A stretch of DNA of 16,988 nt from contig DATNFP010000037.1 in NCBI GenBank assembly GCA_035606335.1, positions 1-16,988 of the forward strand, in the 5' to 3' direction. The notes under the pieces are model-generated. The model did no database searches. It saw only the letters and a list, made by a program, of their open reading frames with translations, and was not told the origin of the DNA. How positions within the stretch are numbered: position 1 is the stretch's first letter; every line of letters starts with the position of its first letter. The position numbers were made by a program, and so were the translations under genes. This document shows, one piece after another, positions 1 to 6,588 of this stretch. This DNA is from DATNFP01 sp035606335. Lineage in GTDB: Bacteria > Bacteroidota > Bacteroidia > Chitinophagales > Chitinophagaceae.

Positions 1-1334
1 TTAAAATAAAAGATCTATTAGACTTAAAGCGTAACGGTATGTTAAGCGTTAATCCTGAATATCAACGAGGAGCAGTTTGGAAAGAACAGCAACAAAAAAA
101 ACTAATAGACAGTGTACTGAGAGGATACCCCTTACCTTTAATTTATTTACATCACAAAAAGAAAATTGTCGCGGGCATGAATCGTGAGGATTTAGAAATA
201 ATTGATGGTCAACAGAGAATTAATGCCCTAAATCTTTTCAGTGAAAATGCTTTAAAGTTATTTGACCCAATAAAGGATGATAAAACAGCGAGATTTCCAA
301 ATTTTGTAAAAGAAAATCCTTGCCCATGGGCGCATTGCGATTATATTGGCCTTGATGATGAACTGCGTAAAAAATTTGATGAAACCGAACTTTTTATCAT
401 CAAAGTTACAACAGACAACGAAGATGAAGCGAGAGATTTATTTATTAGACTTCAGGCAGGTCTTCCTCTAAACCCACAAGAGAAAAGAGATGCCTGGCCC
501 GGTGGTTATACAGAATTTGTATTAAAGTTTGGAGGCAAAAAGGAAATCACAAGGTATCCTGGCCATGATTTCTTCAAAAAATTAATAAAAATTCCCAATC
601 CCGATAGAGGCGAAGTTAGATTATTGTGTGCCCAAATTGGCATGCTCTTTTTTGATGAAGCAACTAAAGGCAACTGGCTTGACATAGGAACACAAGTTAT
701 TGATGACTATTATTATCGCAATTTAGGCTTTGAAATGAGCACTCCACGTGTTGTAAAATTTTCTAAAACACTTGATTTAGTTGTGGAACTTTTTGAAGGA
801 TTTAAGGGTCCCAAACTTAAATCTCACGAAGCAATACATATTGTTCTGCTTGTTGATAGCCTAATAGATGACTATACAAGAACATGGCAAGAGAAATTTG
901 TAAAGGCATTTGAAGAATTTAGGCATTATGCCGCTGTTGATAAGAAAAATAAGTTTGGTGAATTTTGGGATAATTATGGGCTAAGGGCACAAACGGATAG
1001 TGCAAAGGCGAGGGCAATTCAGGCTAGGCACAATTTTTTCTCGGATAAGATGTTTTCGATTTTACAGCCGAAAAGAAAAGATGTAGTTAGAACTTACGGA
1101 CAACTTGAAAGAGAAATAATATATTATAGAGACAATAAAAGATGCATCGTTTGTAGCTCAGAAATAAAATGGGATGATTTGGAAATACATCATATTGAGG
1201 AACATCAGGATGGAGGCCCTACAACCCTTGAAAATGGAGTATCAGTTCATGCTGACTGTCACCCAAAAGGCCAAGTTGCCACCGAATTTAATCGCATGTG
1301 GAAATTAAAGCAAGAACAAAGAGATCTTCAATAG
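1..1334 (+). CDS. DUF262 / HNH nuclease protein, 5' end cut by window edge
   Basis: The reading frame is open to the left edge: codons from position 3 read KIKDLLDLKRNG before the first visible ATG at 39, and run straight into the conserved DUF262 motif NPEYQRGAVW, so the true start lies outside the window. 443 residues are visible. Counting the ATG at 39 as residue 1, the N-terminal DUF262 (ParB/sulfiredoxin-like) domain shows QRG at 9-11, DGQQR at 56-60 and LNPQEKR further on. The C-terminus (about 369-410) is a canonical HNH domain: Cys369-x2-Cys372, His384-His385, Asn399, then His404 and Cys407-His408. DUF262 proteins include GmrSD-type modification-dependent restriction enzymes and the SspE and BrxU defence proteins; those usually carry a DUF1524 HNH variant rather than this plain HNH. 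A DNA-cleaving, perhaps anti-phage role is inference. The DNA looks more A+T-rich than the genes to the right. Domain call strong; function uncertain. Confidence 0.88.
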   Translation, partial: KIKDLLDLKRNGMLSVNPEYQRGAVWKEQQQKKLIDSVLRGYPLPLIYLHHKKKIVAGMNREDLEIIDGQQRINALNLFSENALKLFDPIKDDKTARFPNFVKENPCPWAHCDYIGLDDELRKKFDETELFIIKVTTDNEDEARDLFIRLQAGLPLNPQEKRDAWPGGYTEFVLKFGGKKEITRYPGHDFFKKLIKIPNPDRGEVRLLCAQIGMLFFDEATKGNWLDIGTQVIDDYYYRNLGFEMSTPRVVKFSKTLDLVVELFEGFKGPKLKSHEAIHIVLLVDSLIDDYTRTWQEKFVKAFEEFRHYAAVDKKNKFGEFWDNYGLRAQTDSAKARAIQARHNFFSDKMFSILQPKRKDVVRTYGQLEREIIYYRDNKRCIVCSSEIKWDDLEIHHIEEHQDGGPTTLENGVSVHADCHPKGQVATEFNRMWKLKQEQRDLQ

Positions 1335-1732
1335 AGCTGTAATTTTAAAGCCAAAGAGAGTGTAAGAAATTTTAGTAATCTCATGCTCTTTTTATATCTA
1401 CTCTTAACATAGTGAAGGCTGACATAGTTGAACCGTCCTTGTATTAAAGCTGTTGATATCTTTTTAAACCAAAACTTTCATCTGCTCGTACCTTTACAAC
1501 AGCAGTAAACGCTTACTGTGAGCAGTTCTTAATTTATTGGAAAAACGACCTTACACTGACCAGTAATACAATCAGAAAAATCGGCAATAAACCGGAAATT
1601 GATTGGTAATGAAACCGTAAAGACATTACATTAAAACTATGGATATAAGCCTTATTCATGGCTCACTCTATCAAAATTTATAGTTCCTCAATTTCTGCTT
1701 TTCAATGTTTTCTTAGCAAACCGGAAATAAAA
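1335..1732. other. gene-poor stretch between the nuclease gene and ssrA
   Basis: About 400 bases with no convincing complete gene. An AAAGAG (from about 1354) and a CTCTTT (about 1385-1391) could form a weak hairpin ending the nuclease transcript, but the loop is long and I do not call it a terminator. One coding-like fragment lies at 1457-1609 (listed separately). The ATG-initiated frame at 1658-1891 runs into the tmRNA sequence and is not believable as a gene. Confidence 0.5.
1457..1609 (+). pseudogene. possible decayed gene tail, 50 codons, no start codon
   Basis: Between stops at 1454-1456 and 1607-1609 this frame reads as protein-like sequence including the stretches TFTTAVNAYCEQF and IYWKNDLTLTS and ending in KPEIDW. 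It has no start codon or ribosome binding site, and the same frame upstream is broken by two stops. It may be the C-terminal relic of a mobile-element or other accessory gene, or chance. I cannot assign a family. A small hairpin, CAGTAA-ACGC-TTACTG, lies inside it. Confidence 0.25.
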
Positions 1733-1758
1733 AATCCCATAACTTTTGTTACAGGATT
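1733..1758 (-). terminator. intrinsic terminator of ssrA
   Basis: Read on the minus strand, AATCCTGTAAC - AAAA - GTTATGGGATT forms an 11-bp stem (two G-U pairs) with a 4-base loop, followed at once by a T run. It begins 14 bases past the tmRNA 3' end, as expected for the ssrA transcript terminator. Confidence 0.8.
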
Positions 1759-1772
1759 GAGTTCTTTTATTG

Positions 1773-2142
1773 TGGAGCCGGCGGGAGTCGAACCCGCGTC
1801 CAAACATATGCCCGATATGCTTTCTACATGTGTATTCCGGAATTGTATTTCGGGAAACTGCCAGAACCGGACAAACTTACCTTTTCCCTAGCTGCTTTTA
1901 AGTTTCATATCCACAGCGCAGCGATGCAGATACTATCCTGTTTATTAGTTTGATTCGGCGGCAGCAGCTGCTACAGGCAGCGGCCCTCTGCGGCCATAAT
2001 GGTTACGCTAATCTCTGATTAGGCAGCCATGGCGTAAGAATATTCGCCATATGAAATTTGAGCATTCAGATTTACGTGCTAATTACACAACGCACGACAT
2101 GCTTACATACCCTGCCCTATGCTGTCAAAACCAGTCGGCCCC
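1773..2142 (-). ncRNA. ssrA: transfer-messenger RNA (tmRNA)
   Basis: tmRNA rescues ribosomes stalled on broken mRNA and adds a degradation tag. The minus strand opens with GGGGCCGACTGGTTTTGACA, the conserved tmRNA 5' end, and closes with a T-arm of GCGGG-TTCGACT-CCCGC followed by CGGCTCC and the discriminator A. The 5' GGGGCCG and 3' CGGCTCC pair over 7 bp with one G-U. The 3' CCA is not encoded: the genomic bases after the discriminator read CAA, so CCA must be added after transcription. Length is about 370 nt before CCA. The tag reading frame is recognisable (listed separately). The gene lies between the Nudix gene and the accessory-looking nuclease region and has its own terminator. Confidence 0.96.
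2019..2048 (-). other. tmRNA tag-peptide reading frame, GEYSYAMAA
   Basis: Inside ssrA the minus strand reads GGC GAA TAT TCT TAC GCC ATG GCT GCC TAA, giving GEYSYAMAA and a stop. With the alanine from the charged tmRNA, the tag would be A-GEYSYAMAA. The ending resembles the YALAA/YAMAA tags of other Bacteroidota (Cytophaga hutchinsonii GEESYAMAA, from memory). The resume codon is inferred as GGC by alignment to those tags. Confidence 0.9.
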
Positions 2143-2177
2143 GGGTATTTTACTTATAATATTCAAAGAACTAACTG

Positions 2178-2185
2178 CAAATTTA
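2178..2185 (-). promoter_or_regulatory. candidate -7 promoter box for ssrA
   Basis: TAAATTTG on the minus strand fits the Bacteroidota -7 consensus TAnnTTTG. It would start a transcript about 30 nt before the mature tmRNA 5' end, leaving a leader for RNase P removal. No good TTTG -33 box sits at the right spacing, so this is tentative. Confidence 0.4.
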
Positions 2186-2219
2186 CAAAATATACCGCAG
2201 GAGGCGTTAATTATTCAAT

Positions 2220-2642
2220 TCAGGAATTCAAATAGTTGATGGCGTACTCAATAATGTCTTCATGATCGAAGGCCATTTCCGGCAGGTTTTTTATGTTGTG
2301 CCATTGCGCGTCTGCTGCGTCATCCGCCGCTTGTATCTTTTGCCCTGCTGCATCGATCACCGTATAATACACCACCGAAACAGTTCTGAAACGAGGATCG
2401 CGACCCGGTGTACCTACCGTGCACAGCTGCTCCATCTCTTTTATTTTCAGCCCTGTCTCTTCTTCCAGTTCTCTTTTAGCAGCAGGCTCCAGGTCTTCAT
2501 CATCTTCCACAAAGCCACCAGGCAATGCCCACATACCTTTGTGCGGGTCGTTCTTTCTTTTTACCAGCAATATCTGCATCTGCTGTTTTGTATATCCAAA
2601 CACTACAGCATCCACTGTTACTTTTATATTCTGTTTTAACAT
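2220..2642 (-). CDS. Nudix hydrolase, single-domain, NrtR/ADP-ribose-pyrophosphatase-like
   Basis: A 140-residue protein that is essentially one Nudix domain. The Nudix box is perfect: Gly43-x5-Glu49-x7-Arg57-Glu58-Leu-x-Glu61-Glu62-x-Gly64-Leu65, the Mg-binding helix that hydrolyses nucleoside diphosphates linked to another group. LLVKRK before the box, WALPGG just ahead of it, and the later TPGRDPRFRTVSV are typical of the ADP-ribose/NrtR-like branch. In Bacteroidota this branch is often fused to a C-terminal winged helix that makes a sugar-responsive regulator of about 230 residues; here the protein ends after the Nudix fold, so it is more likely an enzyme. The substrate cannot be told from sequence. 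It starts at an ATG preceded by AAGAAGG and has its own promoter, which overlaps the rseP terminator. Confidence 0.93.
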   Translation of the reverse strand: MLKQNIKVTVDAVVFGYTKQQMQILLVKRKNDPHKGMWALPGGFVEDDEDLEPAAKRELEEETGLKIKEMEQLCTVGTPGRDPRFRTVSVVYYTVIDAAGQKIQAADDAADAQWHNIKNLPEMAFDHEDIIEYAINYLNS

Positions 2643-2658
2643 AACATGCCTTCTTTCT

Positions 2659-2688
2659 CAAAATTAAAAAAAGAAAAGTCGTCTCAAA
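2659..2688 (-). promoter_or_regulatory. promoter of the Nudix gene (TTTG-N18-TAATTTTG)
   Basis: On the minus strand a TTTG (2685-2688) is followed after 18 bases by TAATTTTG (2659-2666), a full match to the Bacteroidota -33/-7 consensus. The predicted transcript start is 10-12 bases before the Nudix ATG. The -33 box lies in the loop and stem of the rseP terminator. Confidence 0.6.
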
Positions 2689-2704
2689 AAAACTGAGACG
2701 ACTT
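2676..2704 (-). terminator. intrinsic terminator after rseP
   Basis: AAGTCGTCTCA and TGAGACGACTT form a perfect 11-bp stem around a 7-base loop. On the minus strand it is followed by TTCTTTTTTTAATTTT. It lies 22 bases past the rseP stop codon and ends the dxr-rseP transcript. Confidence 0.85.
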
Positions 2705-2726
2705 AAATATCTATTTTGAAATATTT

Positions 2727-4124
2727 TTATTTCTTAAACAACCTGAATATGTCCAGGCCGTTCGCATAAAGCATTAATCCAAGCAGTAAAACCAGGCCTA
2801 CCGTTGTAGCGCGCTCCATTATCTTTTCGCTTACCTTTCTGCGTGTTACCAATTCATAGATCAGGAATATTACATACCCTCCATCTAATCCAGGTATAGG
2901 CAACAGGTTCATAAAGGCAAGAATGATGGAAATAAATGCTGTGAGCTGAAGGAAATCGCTCCAGCTAAACACAGGAGAGAACAGCTTACCAAAGCTTACT
3001 ATTCCGCCAAGGCTCTCAGAAGGTTTTATTTCTTTGGATGTAAAGATCAACCTGAATTGCTGCCAATAGTTGGCAAACTGGTCGAATGTAAATACAAAGC
3101 CCTTTCCTATAGCCTGGATAGGATTGTATTTTATCCTTTCTATTTTCAGATACTCTTCAAACGATTTAAATTCAAAGCCAAGATGTTTGCCTTTTTCAGG
3201 AGCCATGCCGTGCAATTGAGCAATCTGGTTATGGCGGATCACTATCACTGTGATCGGCTTGTTTGCAAATGAATCCAATGCTGTTTTAAATTCATCTGTA
3301 AACCTGATAGGAATATTGTTGAATGCCACAATGCTATCGCCTGCCTTCAGTCCCATTTTTCCCGCTTCTGCACCTGGTTCTACTGCCCCAACGGTAGCAG
3401 GACTACGAACCTGGATAAAAGTATTTTTCTGTGCTTTGATGATCTTACGAATAGTACCGAAAGGAACAGTTACCTCTACAGGGGTATAATGCCCATTGCC
3501 CGTGGGGCGCGATACACTGATTGATTTGGCATCTTCGAAAATAATGTTAGGGACTATTTTACTGAATTTAGCGACAGGTTTTCCATTCACTGCGGTGATC
3601 ATATCGCCGTTTCTCAGTCCTATACTTTTTGCCGTGCTGTCTGCAATGATACCATATTTGGCATTCTGAGTGGGCAAGTACTGTTCGCCCCAAACACCAA
3701 ATAGTACAGCATAGATCACAATACCCACCAGCACATTCATAATAATACCACCCAGCATGATGAATAAACGCTGCCAGGCTTTTTTAGAACGGTATTCCCA
3801 GGGTTCAGGAGGCTTGGCAAGGGCTTCTTTATCCATGCTTTCGTCCACCATGCCCGCTATCTTTACGTAGCCACCGAGAGGAAACCAGCCTATACCATAT
3901 TCGGTATCGCCCTTCTTCTTTTTAAAGAGCGAAAAATTTAAAAGCCCTGAGAATGGAAAAAGGAAATCGAAGAAGAGATAAAACTTTTCTACGCGTGTCT
4001 TAAATAAACGGGCAAAGAAAAAATGCCCGAACTCGTGCAATAGGATCAATAAGGACAGCGCGGCAATCAGTTGTATAGCTTGTACCGCTCCGCCGGATAT
4101 TAATAGAACAGTGTTCAGTTGCAT
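2727..4124 (-). CDS. rseP: site-2 intramembrane zinc metalloprotease RseP
   Basis: An inner-membrane protease of the M50 family (465 residues) that cuts transmembrane substrates such as anti-sigma factors and signal-peptide remnants. The first membrane segment carries the zinc-binding HEFGH motif at 30-34, and the C-terminal part has NLLPIPGLDGG (about 406-416), whose Asp is the third zinc ligand. Between them are PDZ-type regions, recognisable from LRNGDMI and LKAGDSI, and further membrane segments; the last is near the C-terminus. Length fits the family. It begins 15 bases after the dxr stop codon on the same strand, so the two are very likely co-transcribed, a pairing I know from other Bacteroidota. 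A strong hairpin terminator follows the gene. No anti-sigma gene is nearby, so its substrate is not known. Confidence 0.95.
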   Translation of the reverse strand: MQLNTVLLISGGAVQAIQLIAALSLLILLHEFGHFFFARLFKTRVEKFYLFFDFLFPFSGLLNFSLFKKKKGDTEYGIGWFPLGGYVKIAGMVDESMDKEALAKPPEPWEYRSKKAWQRLFIMLGGIIMNVLVGIVIYAVLFGVWGEQYLPTQNAKYGIIADSTAKSIGLRNGDMITAVNGKPVAKFSKIVPNIIFEDAKSISVSRPTGNGHYTPVEVTVPFGTIRKIIKAQKNTFIQVRSPATVGAVEPGAEAGKMGLKAGDSIVAFNNIPIRFTDEFKTALDSFANKPITVIVIRHNQIAQLHGMAPEKGKHLGFEFKSFEEYLKIERIKYNPIQAIGKGFVFTFDQFANYWQQFRLIFTSKEIKPSESLGGIVSFGKLFSPVFSWSDFLQLTAFISIILAFMNLLPIPGLDGGYVIFLIYELVTRRKVSEKIMERATTVGLVLLLGLMLYANGLDIFRLFKK

Positions 4125-4139
4125 GCAGGTAAAGATAAT

Positions 4140-5309
4140 TTAGTAAATTGATAATTGGCTCTTCTTTACAAACTCAGAAGCATAAGTACGAGCCTCATTA
4201 TCTGATAGTTGATAGTCGTCAAGTGTAGGATGTTCCACAAAAGAAACCTTTTCCAGCGTCTTCTCGATCATTTCACTCATTTCCAGGAAGCCAACCTTGT
4301 TTTGCAAAAATGCATGCACTACCACTTCATTAGCAGCATTGAGCACACAAGGGGCATTGCCTGCCTTATACATGGCATCTTTTGCGATTGCAAGATTACG
4401 GAAAGTTTTATAATCAGGATTTTCAAATGTAAGTTTAGAGTAGTCCTTAAAATCGAACCTCTTAAAATCGTTATTGATCCGTTTTGGAAATGCCAAAGCA
4501 TATTGTATAGGCAACTTCATATCTGGCAGTCCTACCTGTGCCTTTAATGAGCCATCTACGAACTGCACAAGTGAGTGTACTATAGACTGGGGATGCACCA
4601 CTACATCTATCTGATCGTTTCGCAGACCAAAAAGCCATTTGGCCTCAATCATTTCCAGCCCTTTATTCATCAAAGTGGCACTATCTATGGATATTTTAGC
4701 GCCCATAGACCAGTTAGGATGCTGCAGGGCATGAGAAGCTTTTACATTTACCAGGTAATTTGGTTTGCGTCCCAGGAATGGACCACCGGAAGCAGTAAGG
4801 ATTATTTTTTCGATCGTGTCAAAATCTTCTCCAACCAGGCATTGAAAAATAGCCGAATGTTCACTATCCACAGGAATAACGGACGCGCCCTTTTCAGCAG
4901 CTTTTCGCATTACTATCTCGCCAGCTACGACCAATGTCTCTTTATTGGCAAGTGCAACCCTTTTGCCTGCCCCTACGGCAGCAAGCACTGATTGCAGACC
5001 GGCAAAACCGAGTATGGCACCCAGCACTATATCTACCGTATCCCACTGCACTATATCTATCAGCGATTTAGCGCCTGCAAAAACCTTTACAGGGAATAAC
5101 GAAAGCGCTTCTTTTACTTCCAGGTATTTGGCATCATCTGTTATTACCACAGCATTGGGCTTAAATTCCTTTGCCTGAGTGATCAACAGATCTGCATTGC
5201 TATGAGCACTGAGCACCTCTACCTCAAATAATTCAGGGTGAGCCTTTACTACCTCCAATGCCTGTGTTCCTATCGAGCCCGTTGAGCCCAGTATGGCTAA
5301 ACGTTTCAT
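4140..5309 (-). CDS. dxr: 1-deoxy-D-xylulose 5-phosphate reductoisomerase
   Basis: Cytosolic enzyme of the MEP isoprenoid pathway; it rearranges and reduces DXP to 2-C-methyl-D-erythritol 4-phosphate with NADPH. The N-terminus MKRLAILGSTGSIG is the classic NADPH-binding start. NKETLV, the metal-binding VDSEHSAIFQCL, TASGGPF, and HPNWSMGAKISIDSATLMNKGLE all match the family. At 389 residues it has the usual length. I start it at the ATG at 5307-5309: the longer frame to 5345 opens with a TTG and adds 12 charged residues that Dxr proteins lack. A -7 box (5358-5365) would start the transcript about 40 bases upstream. rseP follows after 15 bases in the same operon. Confidence 0.97.
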   Translation of the reverse strand: MKRLAILGSTGSIGTQALEVVKAHPELFEVEVLSAHSNADLLITQAKEFKPNAVVITDDAKYLEVKEALSLFPVKVFAGAKSLIDIVQWDTVDIVLGAILGFAGLQSVLAAVGAGKRVALANKETLVVAGEIVMRKAAEKGASVIPVDSEHSAIFQCLVGEDFDTIEKIILTASGGPFLGRKPNYLVNVKASHALQHPNWSMGAKISIDSATLMNKGLEMIEAKWLFGLRNDQIDVVVHPQSIVHSLVQFVDGSLKAQVGLPDMKLPIQYALAFPKRINNDFKRFDFKDYSKLTFENPDYKTFRNLAIAKDAMYKAGNAPCVLNAANEVVVHAFLQNKVGFLEMSEMIEKTLEKVSFVEHPTLDDYQLSDNEARTYASEFVKKSQLSIY

Positions 5310-5357
5310 AGAATTATGATTTTTTTCATCCCTCTTCAAGATCAAATAAAAAGATTA

Positions 5358-5365
5358 CAAAGATA
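5358..5365 (-). promoter_or_regulatory. candidate -7 promoter box of dxr-rseP
   Basis: TATCTTTG on the minus strand matches TAnnTTTG exactly. The upstream -33 region has only TTTA at about 21 bases. It sits in the divergent gap between dxr and the DUF2461 gene, which has its own promoter on the other strand. Confidence 0.55.
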
Positions 5366-5460
5366 TTAAAATCCTCTGCTATAGCCTAAAGTAGTAATTA
5401 CGTGTAAAATACTACCATTTCATTAGCCAAAATATTGTTATGATTAAAATAGTATAAAAA

Positions 5461-5491
5461 TTTGGGTTACATTATTTGCTTCTTAAATTTG
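5461..5491 (+). promoter_or_regulatory. promoter of the DUF2461 gene (TTTG-N19-TAAATTTG)
   Basis: TTTG at 5461-5464 and TAAATTTG at 5484-5491 are 19 bases apart, a textbook Bacteroidota promoter. Transcription would start near 5497, so an ATG at 5476 cannot be the start codon, and the one at 5518 is favoured. Confidence 0.7.
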
Positions 5492-5517
5492 TTTGTAATC
5501 TTCTAATACATAAAGAA

Positions 5518-6177
5518 ATGCTTCAGCAATCTACACTTACATTTCTGACTAACCTTTCAAAGAATAATAATAAACCGTGGTTTGAGAAGCATCGTGATGA
5601 ATACGATACTGCAAGAGCTGATTTTGAGAGCTTTGTTACAACGCTATTGGAAAATCTGTCAAAAAGCGATCCCGTATTTAAGGAAATAAAGGCAAAGGAT
5701 TGTGTATTTCGTATCTATAGGGACGTTCGCTTTTCTAAAGATAAAACACCTTATAAAAGCAATTTTGCCGCCGCATTCAGCAGAAATGGTAAAAACTTTC
5801 AAGGGGCGGGATACTATCTGCATTTACAACCGGGAGGCAAAACTATGGCTGGTGGCGGCATGTGGATGCCTGAAGGGCCAATGCTAAAAGCTGTGCGCCA
5901 GGAAATAGATTATAATTTTGCTGACTTCAAAAAGATAGTAAGCAATGCTACTTTCAAAAAATATTTTAAAGGTGTGGAAGGGGACGAGCTAAAAACGCTG
6001 CCACAAGGATATACTGCAGATAACCCGGCTATTGAATATCTGAAAAAGAAAAGCTACATAGTGAGCCATGTCTTTGCTGATAAAGATATTACGGCAAAGA
6101 CATTTGCCTCAAAATGTTCTGATGTTTTTTCTGCGATGAAGCCTTTAGTAGATTTCCTCAATAATTCAATCAATTAG
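5518..6177 (+). CDS. DUF2461 family protein (TIGR02453)
   Basis: A 219-residue protein of unknown biochemical function. It opens with MLQQSTLTFLTNLSKNN and NKPWFEKHR, and has the family hallmarks FRIYRDVRFSKDKTPYK, the central YYLHLQPGG and GGGMWMPE. The family is widespread in bacteria and fungi; no reaction is established for it to my knowledge. No signal peptide or membrane segment is visible, so it is probably cytosolic. The start at 5518 is chosen because the promoter boxes lie over the alternative ATG at 5476 and because the extra residues are unlike the family. It is transcribed alone, divergent from dxr, and its stop is one base from that of the convergent small gene. Confidence 0.92.
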   Translation: MLQQSTLTFLTNLSKNNNKPWFEKHRDEYDTARADFESFVTTLLENLSKSDPVFKEIKAKDCVFRIYRDVRFSKDKTPYKSNFAAAFSRNGKNFQGAGYYLHLQPGGKTMAGGGMWMPEGPMLKAVRQEIDYNFADFKKIVSNATFKKYFKGVEGDELKTLPQGYTADNPAIEYLKKKSYIVSHVFADKDITAKTFASKCSDVFSAMKPLVDFLNNSIN

Positions 6178-6178
6178 C

Positions 6179-6427
6179 TTAGTTACGAAATACAAGAAAT
6201 TCAAAGGGGCGGTCGGGGGATTCTGCTAATTTTTTTCTTTTCCCTGAACCACGCCTGTGTGTTGTATTCCGGTAAACGTCCATTAGTTCTACTGTTTCCT
6301 GTACCTGTTGTTCATTGTCTATCTTACTCACTATTGCCATCAGCTCATCTACTTTCTGGTCAAAATCGTCCTGCCAGTGCTGCGCCACTTTTGTCGTCAC
6401 TAACAGTTCTCTTGTTTGCTGCTTCAT
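6179..6427 (-). CDS. small protein of unknown function, 82 residues
   Basis: I do not recognise a family. It is a soluble, charged protein: a probably helical N-terminal two-thirds (MKQQTRELLVTT, then repeated Asp, Glu and Gln with regularly spaced hydrophobics) and a basic patch, THRRGSGKRKK (about 55-65), before the C-terminus PFEFLVFRN. There is no signal peptide or membrane segment. The start is an ATG with no clear ribosome binding site and no TAnnTTTG box. It ends one base from the convergent DUF2461 gene, and the tight tail-to-tail packing makes a real gene plausible. The basic patch could bind nucleic acid, but that is a guess. It is separated from hflX by about 160 bases with no visible feature other than a short GAAAATGTA direct repeat. 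Confidence 0.55.
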   Translation of the reverse strand: MKQQTRELLVTTKVAQHWQDDFDQKVDELMAIVSKIDNEQQVQETVELMDVYRNTTHRRGSGKRKKLAESPDRPFEFLVFRN

Positions 6428-6588
6428 GGGGTCTTATTTAAGCATTCGTTAAAAGAATCTTTCAGAAAAGTAAGATAATTTTTTGCTTAATGGAATAGCA
6501 GAAAAGAATATATGAGGAAATTCTCCTGTTTTCCAATTTTACTTAATGAAAATGTAAAGAAAATGTATCGGTAAGGTAAAGCCAGATG

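Noticed and set aside
1483..1527. Nested inverted repeats (CTGCTC/GAGCAG around CAGTAA/TTACTG) that might be an integron-type attC site.
   Set aside because: The conserved GTTRRRY/RYYYAAC ends and an integrase are absent, and the stems are only 6 bp.
1658..2239. Two plus-strand ATG frames of 77 and 62 codons (1658-1891 and 2051-2239).
   Set aside because: They run across the tmRNA gene or its upstream region and have no protein-like features; the tmRNA explains the sequence.
5306..5329. A 7-codon reading frame (MKKIIIL) in the dxr leader whose TGA overlaps the dxr ATG.
   Set aside because: The only purine-rich site, AGAGGG, touches its ATG directly, too close to work, and so short a frame arises easily by chance.
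5476..5517. A start for the DUF2461 gene at the ATG at 5476.
   Set aside because: The TTTG and TAAATTTG promoter boxes put transcription start near 5497, after this ATG.
6540..6570. Direct repeat GAAAATGTA, two copies two bases apart, downstream of hflX.
   Set aside because: Two short A-rich copies are within chance for this base composition, and no linked structure is seen.
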